Below, piece by piece: positions 57,581 through 64,000 of a stretch of 64,000 nucleotides of DNA. Both the position numbers and the translations under genes were made by a program. The stretch comes from Streptomyces cellostaticus (GTDB lineage Bacteria; Actinomycetota; Actinomycetes; Streptomycetales; Streptomycetaceae): contig NZ_JALLIN010000001.1 in assembly GCF_023630175.1 (NCBI RefSeq), forward strand, positions 124,001 to 188,000. Reading direction: 5' to 3'. Position 1 is the stretch's first letter; each line of letters opens with the position of its first letter. The notes beneath the pieces were generated by a model. It worked only from the letters and a program-made list of their open reading frames with translations. It was not told the origin of the DNA and did no database searches.

Positions 57581-60500
57581 CTGGGGATCCTCATCTGCAT
57601 GTCAACGGTTGTGCCGGACGGACCGGGGGTGATGCTGACGTCCTGCATCAGGGCGCGCATGAGGGCCACGCCCCGGCCGCGGTGGGCGTTGGGGTCGGGC
57701 CTGGGGACCTTCCACCGGCCGCTGTCGGCCACCGTCAGCAGCAGGTTGTCCACGAGGGCTTCCGCACGCAGTCGCACGGCGTCCCCCGGAGCGTGCCGGT
57801 GGCCGTGCTCGATCGCGTTGGCACACGCCTCCCCGGCGGCGACGAGCACGTTCTGCACCGTGTTCGCCGGCAGGTCGCACTGGGCGAGCCAACCGCGCAG
57901 CGCCTTGCGGACCGGCGCGAGCTGTGACGACTCGGCCGGGAAGGAGATGTCCAGCGGCGCCGGATGGCGGTAGAGGAGCAGCGCGACGTCGTCGTCGTAC
58001 CCGCCGACGGGCGCGAGCCTCGACATGACCTCGGTGGCGAGATCGTCGATGGGCACGTCACGGCCGTCCTGCACGGCGTCGCCGGCCTGATCGATCCCGG
58101 TGTTCAGCGGACGCCGGCGACGCTCCACGAGCCCGTCGGTGTACAGCAGCAGCGTGGACCGTGCGGGCAGGGTGCAGGTGGCCTCCGGGCGCTGTCTGCC
58201 CGGTCGTACCGCCAGCGGCAGGGAGCGCCCCTCCTCCAGCAACCGGGTGGTGCCGTCCGGGAGGGCGAGGATGCCCGGCGGATGCCCGGCGCTGGAGTAC
58301 GTCAGCTCCCCCGTGGCCGGATCGAGCACACCGCAGAAGACGGTCGTGCACAGCGCGCCGGGGACGCTCGCGGCGAACTGGTCGAGGGCCATCAGCGTCC
58401 GGGACGGGCCGGCGTACTGCAGCATCAGCGCGCGGCAGGCGCTGCGAAGCTGGCCCATGACGCTGGCCGCTTCCAGGCCGCGCCCGACGCAGTCGCCCAC
58501 CACGATGCCGATCCGCCCGTCCGGCAGCGCGACGGTGTCGTACCAGTCACCCCCGACCTCCAGCGGACGCGTGGCGGGCTCGTAGCGCACGGCGAAGCCG
58601 TCCGGGAGCCGGGCCGGGCCGAGGATGGCGCGTTGCAGCGCGATCGCGGTCTCCCGCTGCTGGTCGATCTGCTGCGCCCGCACCAGCCCCTGCGCGAGGT
58701 GCCCGGCCAGCAGGGAGAGCAGGAGCTGGTCCTCGGCGGTGAAGGGCCGGTACGCGCCGAGATCGATCCACAGGACCAGTGGCCCGTCGGGATGTTCGAG
58801 CGGTACTCCGGCACCGCCGTCCTCGGTCACCGGGGTGAGCGAGGGCTGACCGCGCAGCGCGGTCAGTGCCTCCCGCCGCGCCGCGGGCAGGTCCTCCCAG
58901 CTCCGGGACTCCCCGTTCCGGGGCTCCTCCGTGGTGGTGAGGACCGGTGTGTCACCACCCCCGAAGAGGGCGGCCACCACGCTCCGCGCCCCCCACAGGG
59001 TCTTGAGCCCGCCCAGGGCCCCGGCGAGCGCCTCGGACAGGCTCGCGGCCGTGGACAGGGCCGTGCTCAGGGCGGCCAGTGCCGTCTCGCGCCGGACGGC
59101 GTAGTGCTCGGCGGTGACGTCGCGGAGGGTGCCGACCGTGACCTGGCGTCCGGTGTCGGGGTCCTCGGCCTTGCTGTAGGTGACGGTGATCCACAGCCGG
59201 TGGCCGTCGCGGTGGGTGACCGGGACGGTGTACGAACCCTGGTCGCGCTCCGGCAGGCCGGAGAAGGCGTCCCCGACCCGGCGGTGCGCCTCGGGGTCGG
59301 TGGCGGCCCGCGGCCACCACGGCTGGACGGGCGCGTAGGGCAGGTTCTCCGGCCCGTACCCGAGGATGTCGGTGAACGCGGCGTTGATCTCCACCACGGC
59401 CCCGGACTCGTCGCAGACGAAGAAGGCCTCCTGCAGGGAGTCGATCAGCGCGGTCCGCCAGCGGACGTGGTGACCGCGCAACCGGGCCAGTTCGACGTTC
59501 GCGCGCACCCGGGCCAGCAGCTCCGCGGCGGCGAAGGGCTTCACCAGATAGTCGTCGGCGCCCGCCCGCAGCCCCTCGATCGACGCCTCCTGCCCGGCCC
59601 TCGCCGACAGCAGCAGCACGGGCACCGAGGCGGTGCGGGTGTCCCCGCGCAGCCTGGCCACCAGTTCCAGCCCGTCCAGCCGGGGCATCATCACGTCGCT
59701 GACGACGAGGTCGGGGATGTCACGGCGGGCGGTGGCCAGCGCTTCGGCCCCGTCGTCGACGGCGGTGACCTGGTATCCCGCCCCGTCCAGGATCCGCGTC
59801 AGGTACTCGCGCATGTCGCTGTTGTCGTCGGCCAGCAGGACCCGGGCGCCCGTTCCCCGTGCCGGGCCGGTGCCGGCGGTGCTCGCACCGGCCCGCCCGA
59901 CCGGGTCGTCGGCCGCCCCGGCGGGATCGCCGCCCGGAAGCCAGTGCAGGGCCTCCAGGACGTAGGGGTCGGCGGTGGCGGACGCCACGGTGTCCCCCGC
60001 TTCCGGCGCCACGGCGCCGGGAGGCAGGTGGGCCGTGCCGAACGGCAACCGGATGGTGAAGGCGGTGCCCTCGCCCTCGCCGCTCTCGACGCCGATCGTG
60101 CCGCCGTGCAGACCGACGAGTTCCTGCACCAGGGCCAGCCCGATGCCGCTGCCCTCGTTGGAGCGGGAGCGGGTGTTCTCGATGCGGTGGAAGCGCTCGA
60201 ACACCCGGGGCAGCTCCGCCTCCGGCACCCCGACACCGGTGTCGGTGACGGTGACCACGGCGTGCTCGCCCGCGGTGCCGACCACGACGCGGACCGCGCC
60301 GTGGAAGGTGAACTTCAGCGCGTTGCTCAGCAGGTTGAGGACCACCTTCTCCCACATGCCGCGATCGACGTACACCGGCTCGTCCAGCGGCGGGCAGTCG
60401 ACGTCGAAGGCGAGTCCGGCCCGCTCCATCGCGGAGCGGAAGACGCTGGCCAGTTCGGCGGTCACCCCGGCCAGGTCGACCGGTTCGTACCGGGCCTGCA

Positions 60501-61764
60501 TACGGCCGGCCTCGATCCGGGAGAAGTCGAGCAGGGTGTTGACCAGCTTGCCGAGCCGCAGCCCGTTGCGGCGGATGACGTCGAGCTCCTGGAGTACCGG
60601 GCCCTCCGCGCCGGCGAGCCGGTCGCGGAGCTCCTCCACCGGGCCCATGATCAGGCTGAGCGGGGTCCGGAACTCATGGCTGATGTTGGAGAAGAAGGTG
60701 GTCTTGGCCCGGTCCAGTTCGGACAGTTCCTCGGCACGCCGCTGCTGCGCCTGGTAGCCGCGGGCACTGCCGATACCGGAGGCGATGTGACCCGCGGCCA
60801 GCTCGACGAACCCCCGGTAGCCCTCGTCCAGCACGCGGTACCGGTTGAGTGCCGCCACGAAGAAGCCGTAGGGGGCGCCGCCCTGCCGCAGGAGCGGGAC
60901 CACGAGCGCCTGGAGCGGGGGCTCGGACCAGTCCCCCGTGGGCAGGCCGGCGAAGGCGTCCCCGGTCAGGGGGACCAGGACGGCCTCGCCACCGGCCGGG
61001 ACCGCGGCCGGCCACACACCGCCGCTCGCGCCCGCCGCCAGGGTGGCCGGCGCGACCGGGTGGCCGGCGCCGATGCCGCTCGCCCCGGCCAGGCGGGCGG
61101 TGTCGCCGTCGAACAGGTAGGTCAGGGTGAAGGGCAGGTCCTTGCGGTTGTGCCCGAGCTGCCCGTCCGCGAAGGCCAGCACCTCCTGCTCGGTGCGGAT
61201 CAGGCTCGGGTCCGAGCCCAGGTCACGCAGCGTGGCCATGCGCCGCTGGCCGATCACCCGGTCGGTGTCCTCGGTCACCACGCACAGCATGCCCACGACG
61301 TCGCCGACGTCGTCCCGCAGCGGGCTGTAGGAGAACGTGTGGTAGGTCTCCTCGCTGTAGCCGGAACGCTCAAGGAGCAGCAGCAGCCCCTCGTCCCAGG
61401 TGGCCTCGCCCGTGGTGAGCACGGTCTCGATGCGCGGGCCGGCGTCGTCCCAGACCTCCGCCCACACCTCGTTCGCCGGCCGCCCCAGAGCCCACGGGTA
61501 CTTGCGGCCCAGCGTGTCCCGCCGGTAGGCGGCGTTGCAGAAGAAGGTGAGCTGCTCGCCCCAGGCCATCCACATGGGGAAGCGCGAGGACAACAGGATG
61601 CTGACGGCCGTCCGCAGACTCTGCGGCCACTCCCCCGGGGGGCCCAGGGGCGTGCCGGCCCAGTCCACCTCGGCCAGGTCCCGGCCCACCTCGCGGTCGG
61701 CGGCGAACACACCGCCCTCCCCCGCGGGACGCGGTCCGTGCCCAGCCTCGCCCGAACGCCCCAC
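57577..61764 (-). CDS. Hybrid histidine kinase - receiver - PAS - GAF - PP2C - RsbW-like kinase
   Basis: 1395 residues. In order: PAS-like (about 35-170), GAF (about 180-345), HisKA with His363 ([10 protein letters not shown]) and HATPase (to about 600), receiver (about 645-760, LLADDNSDM, phosphoacceptor Asp690 in [15 protein letters not shown]), PAS (about 785-900), GAF (about 915-1045), PP2C/SpoIIE (about 1060-1265, [30 protein letters not shown]) and an RsbW-type GHKL domain (about 1280-1395, [21 protein letters not shown]). One chain thus joins a two-component phosphorelay to both arms of partner switching. The GTG start has GGGGACGGG upstream. It is coupled to the downstream STAS gene by ATGA. 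S. coelicolor has a protein of similar plan near its rsb genes, as I recall. Confidence 0.94.
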   Translation of the reverse strand: MGRSGEAGHGPRPAGEGGVFAADREVGRDLAEVDWAGTPLGPPGEWPQSLRTAVSILLSSRFPMWMAWGEQLTFFCNAAYRRDTLGRKYPWALGRPANEVWAEVWDDAGPRIETVLTTGEATWDEGLLLLLERSGYSEETYHTFSYSPLRDDVGDVVGMLCVVTEDTDRVIGQRRMATLRDLGSDPSLIRTEQEVLAFADGQLGHNRKDLPFTLTYLFDGDTARLAGASGIGAGHPVAPATLAAGASGGVWPAAVPAGGEAVLVPLTGDAFAGLPTGDWSEPPLQALVVPLLRQGGAPYGFFVAALNRYRVLDEGYRGFVELAAGHIASGIGSARGYQAQQRRAEELSELDRAKTTFFSNISHEFRTPLSLIMGPVEELRDRLAGAEGPVLQELDVIRRNGLRLGKLVNTLLDFSRIEAGRMQARYEPVDLAGVTAELASVFRSAMERAGLAFDVDCPPLDEPVYVDRGMWEKVVLNLLSNALKFTFHGAVRVVVGTAGEHAVVTVTDTGVGVPEAELPRVFERFHRIENTRSRSNEGSGIGLALVQELVGLHGGTIGVESGEGEGTAFTIRLPFGTAHLPPGAVAPEAGDTVASATADPYVLEALHWLPGGDPAGAADDPVGRAGASTAGTGPARGTGARVLLADDNSDMREYLTRILDGAGYQVTAVDDGAEALATARRDIPDLVVSDVMMPRLDGLELVARLRGDTRTASVPVLLLSARAGQEASIEGLRAGADDYLVKPFAAAELLARVRANVELARLRGHHVRWRTALIDSLQEAFFVCDESGAVVEINAAFTDILGYGPENLPYAPVQPWWPRAATDPEAHRRVGDAFSGLPERDQGSYTVPVTHRDGHRLWITVTYSKAEDPDTGRQVTVGTLRDVTAEHYAVRRETALAALSTALSTAASLSEALAGALGGLKTLWGARSVVAALFGGGDTPVLTTTEEPRNGESRSWEDLPAARREALTALRGQPSLTPVTEDGGAGVPLEHPDGPLVLWIDLGAYRPFTAEDQLLLSLLAGHLAQGLVRAQQIDQQRETAIALQRAILGPARLPDGFAVRYEPATRPLEVGGDWYDTVALPDGRIGIVVGDCVGRGLEAASVMGQLRSACRALMLQYAGPSRTLMALDQFAASVPGALCTTVFCGVLDPATGELTYSSAGHPPGILALPDGTTRLLEEGRSLPLAVRPGRQRPEATCTLPARSTLLLYTDGLVERRRRPLNTGIDQAGDAVQDGRDVPIDDLATEVMSRLAPVGGYDDDVALLLYRHPAPLDISFPAESSQLAPVRKALRGWLAQCDLPANTVQNVLVAAGEACANAIEHGHRHAPGDAVRLRAEALVDNLLLTVADSGRWKVPRPDPNAHRGRGVALMRALMQDVSITPGPSGTTVDMQMRIPR

Positions 61765-62182
61765 GCGACACCCGTCCCCTCATGGCGGCCCCGTGGGGCC
61801 CTGTTCATGATTCATGCCGAACGCACGCGCGAGACTCCGACCGCGCGCCTACGGCCTGTCTGCCCCGTGATCGCCGCGCCACCCCGCCGGATCTCTCCGC
61901 CGGCTCCCCGGAGCGACGACTCCTCCGCCTCGGCGGGCATTCTCTCAGACACCCGCGAGGCCCGGCGCTCGGGGAAGGCCTGCGACCCACCGGGCGGATC
62001 GGCCGGGCTCCGGGCGGATGATCCGGGCGAATCGGGAAACCTGTTCCGGTAGCGCACGGCCGTGGACGCGCACGGGGTCCTCGGAGGCACGCTCCCCGGC
62101 GCGGCGGGGCGGCCGGTCCGCATAGGACCGCCGGGACCGCGGTCCGCCGCCCCGGCGCGGCGCTCACCGCACAGGAGGCCTG
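61765..62182. other. Divergent intergenic region
   Basis: It separates the hybrid kinase (minus) from an STAS gene (plus) and must carry both promoters. I find no sigma-B-type GGGTAC box, no strong dyad and no small gene. Confidence 0.6.
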
Positions 62183-62548
62183 GTGAACGAGACGGAGGGA
62201 GCCCTCTCCATCAGCACGCGACCCAGCCCGTCGGGGCCCGTGGTCGTGTGCCTGGCGGGAGAGCTGGACCACTACACGGGCCCCGGGCTCCGTACGGCCA
62301 TGGCGGACGTGCTGCGCAGCCCCGGCGCGGGCGTCATCGCCGACCTGTCGGCCCTCGACTACTGCGACTCCACGGGGATGACCGAGATCATCACCGCCTA
62401 CCACCGCACCCGGGCCGTGGGCGCCTCGTTCTCGGTCGCGGGGCTCAGCCCGGCCATGGCCCAGCTCTTCCGGGTGGCGGGCCTCGACCAGCTCCTCGCG
62501 CTGTACCCCAGCGTCGAGGAGGCGGTCGACGCGCTCGGAGCGGCCTGA
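62183..62548 (+). CDS. STAS-domain anti-anti-sigma factor
   Basis: 121 residues. An RsbV/SpoIIAA-like fold with ADLSALDYCDSTGMTEIITA around the phosphorylatable serine and FRVAGLDQLLALYPSVEEAV at the end. The GTG has AGGAGG four bases upstream. It is the only plus-strand gene of this part, divergent from the hybrid kinase, and may be a further partner of the network. Confidence 0.92.
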   Translation: MNETEGALSISTRPSPSGPVVVCLAGELDHYTGPGLRTAMADVLRSPGAGVIADLSALDYCDSTGMTEIITAYHRTRAVGASFSVAGLSPAMAQLFRVAGLDQLLALYPSVEEAVDALGAA

Positions 62549-62595
62549 GGTCCGGCGGTGACGTCCCCGCGCCCCGCCCGGACCGGGGGCGCCGG

Positions 62596-63378
62596 TCAGC
62601 GGGCCGGCGGGCCGGGCTCCGGTTCGGGTTCACCGAGTTCGGGCTCCAGTCCCCGGCTCACCGGGGTGCGGCGCCGCCCGGCGTCGGCGCGCCAGGCCTC
62701 GAAGGCCCATGCGGTGAGGGAGACGACGGCCACACCCAGCAGCCAGCCGCCCAGCACGTCGCTGAACCAGTGCACGCCGAGGGCGACTCGGGTGAAACCG
62801 ACCCCGAGGACGCAGAACACGGCGACGCACCAGCAGGCGACCCGCCAGGCCCGTGGCACCAGGGGAGCCAGGACCAGCATGAAGACGGCGAAGGACGTGG
62901 TCGCCGTCATCGCGTGGCCGGAGGGGAAGGAGTAGCCCGCGGCGTGCGCCACCGGATCGTGCAGAGCGGGCCGGGCGCGCTCCACCACGATCTTCGCCAG
63001 CAGTCCGATCAGCCCCCCGGCCACGGCGGTGACCGCCGCCCAGGCCGCCAGCCGCCAGGCCCGGCGGTACAGCAGCCACCCGGTGAGCACCGCGACGGCC
63101 GCGCGCAGCGTCGACGGATCCCAGATCCGGTCGGACAGCAGGTGCAGCACGTCCGTCCACCCCGGATGGCGCAGGGCGTACGCGTGCAGGTCACGCGCCG
63201 CGGAGGTGTCCAGGTGCCGCAGGGGCCGCCACTGGCCCTCGACCAGGGTCAGCAGCAGCCCGAAGGCGACCGCGGCCACCGCGGCGAGGGCGGCGCCGCC
63301 GAGCAGCCGGGCGCCGTACCTGCGGTCGGCCCGCATACGTCGGTCTCGAAGGGTGCGCGGTGCGGTCGGTCCGGGCAT
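62596..63378 (-). CDS. PAP2-family membrane phosphatase
   Basis: 260 residues. An integral membrane protein with about six hydrophobic helices. The phosphatidic-acid-phosphatase type 2 motifs are KIVVERARP, YSFPSGHAM and GVHWFSDVLGG, containing the catalytic His residues. The likely substrate is a lipid or undecaprenyl phosphate at the outer membrane face. The C-terminal tail is Glu/Pro-rich. The ATG follows directly on the stop of the upstream YihY-like gene, and GGGAG five bases upstream lies inside that gene. Confidence 0.93.
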   Translation of the reverse strand: MPGPTAPRTLRDRRMRADRRYGARLLGGAALAAVAAVAFGLLLTLVEGQWRPLRHLDTSAARDLHAYALRHPGWTDVLHLLSDRIWDPSTLRAAVAVLTGWLLYRRAWRLAAWAAVTAVAGGLIGLLAKIVVERARPALHDPVAHAAGYSFPSGHAMTATTSFAVFMLVLAPLVPRAWRVACWCVAVFCVLGVGFTRVALGVHWFSDVLGGWLLGVAVVSLTAWAFEAWRADAGRRRTPVSRGLEPELGEPEPEPGPPAR

Positions 63379-64000
63379 TCAGACTCCCGGGTCGGCTTGG
63401 ACCGGGCCCGGACGACGGCCTCGCGCCGCTTCCAGTTGCGCGGCGAACGTGAGCCCGAGGAAGAGGGCGACGGAGGTCAGGTAGGCCCACAGCAGCAGGG
63501 ACATGAAGGCGCTCAGGGGGCCGTAGACGGTGTCGAAGGAGCCGCTGAGGTCCAGGTAGAGGCTCAGCAGCCAGGTCAGCGTCATCCACAGCACCAGGTA
63601 GACGGCCGCGCCGAAGGCCAGCCAGGTGTAGCCGGGCTGCCTGCGGCGCGGTGAGCGGCGGAAGACGACGCACGCGGAGAGGAGCGCGAGCAGCAGCCCG
63701 AAGGGCCAGCGCAGGACGTCCCAGGCCGCCCGGGTGCTGGAGTCCAGGTGGTACACGGTCACCGCAGCCGAGGCGAGGTCGTCGCCGGCGACCATCACGA
63801 CGAACCCGAGGCCGAGCGGGAGGCCCGCGCCGACGGACATCAGCAGTCCGCGCAGGTACTTGAGGTGGAAGGGGCGGTCGCGTTCGTTGCCGTAGATCCG
63901 GTTGGCGCCCCGCTCGATCTGGCACATCGCGGTGGTGACGTTGACCAGGGAGAAGAGCGCGCCGAACCAGAGGGCGACGGCGGCGCCGTCACCCGCGGTC
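63379..64000 (-). CDS. YihY/BrkB-family (UPF0761) membrane protein, C-terminal part
   Basis: The 5' end is beyond the right edge; about 206 residues are visible. Several hydrophobic helices (LPLGLGFVVMVAGDDLAS, FGLLLALLSACVVF, YLVLWMTLTWLLSLYL) and the family stretch AFMSLLLWAYLTSVALFLG identify a YihY/BrkB protein. The function of this family is not settled; early ribonuclease BN and virulence labels are not secure. It is translationally coupled with the PAP2 gene. Confidence 0.88.
   Translation of the reverse strand, partial: TAGDGAAVALWFGALFSLVNVTTAMCQIERGANRIYGNERDRPFHLKYLRGLLMSVGAGLPLGLGFVVMVAGDDLASAAVTVYHLDSSTRAAWDVLRWPFGLLLALLSACVVFRRSPRRRQPGYTWLAFGAAVYLVLWMTLTWLLSLYLDLSGSFDTVYGPLSAFMSLLLWAYLTSVALFLGLTFAAQLEAARGRRPGPVQADPGV

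Overview
The window is very GC-rich, uses many GTG starts and ATGA/GTGA overlaps, and carries partner-switching regulators, sigma-B-type promoter motifs and a large polyketide/peptide gene cluster. All of this points to a Streptomyces or close relative. I saw no tRNA, rRNA, CRISPR array, transposase or prophage gene.

Positions 1-41851 (all minus strand) are part of a hybrid trans-AT polyketide synthase / non-ribosomal peptide synthetase cluster that continues past the left edge. In transcription order it holds an L-proline cis-3-hydroxylase, an Sfp-type phosphopantetheinyl transferase, a 2885-aa PKS, a 2737-aa NRPS, a 5022-aa PKS with three reducing modules, a formyltransferase-adenylation-carrier loading protein, an ATP-pyrophosphatase, a KS-ACP protein, and the start of another KS protein. 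No functional acyltransferase is present, so malonyl units must be loaded in trans by an enzyme outside the window. The loading protein reads as N-formylglycine. With the adjacent ATP-pyrophosphatase this is the starter set associated with 5-substituted oxazoles (oxazolomycin, inthomycin, conglobatin). The NRPS reads as serine plus an unassigned residue. Together with the proline hydroxylase this suggests a product I cannot match to a known compound. Eroded AT relics, a KS lacking its catalytic His, a condensation domain lacking its HH pair and a perfect 306-bp ACP duplication are visible.

Positions 41852-42602 form a divergent intergenic region with a distant promoter candidate for the hydroxylase, two inverted repeats, and a sigma-B-type promoter motif in front of a MarR gene.

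Positions 42603-62548 are a dense stress and partner-switching locus. An rsbR-rsbS-rsbT-(ATPase/RsbX)-(GAF/RsbU) operon is joined by four-base overlaps and is bracketed by two paralogous MarR-plus-phosphatase pairs. Next come a sigma-B/F-family sigma factor with its own sigma-B-type promoter and terminator, a HEAT protein plus MerR-HEAT regulator operon, a PAS-GAF-GAF-PP2C phosphatase, three STAS anti-anti-sigma proteins, and a 1395-aa protein combining histidine kinase, receiver, PP2C phosphatase and RsbW-like kinase domains. A fragment of an alcohol dehydrogenase lies at 54254-54340.

Positions 62596-64000 hold a PAP2-type phosphatase and the 3' part of a YihY/BrkB-family membrane protein, in one operon that leaves the window on the right.
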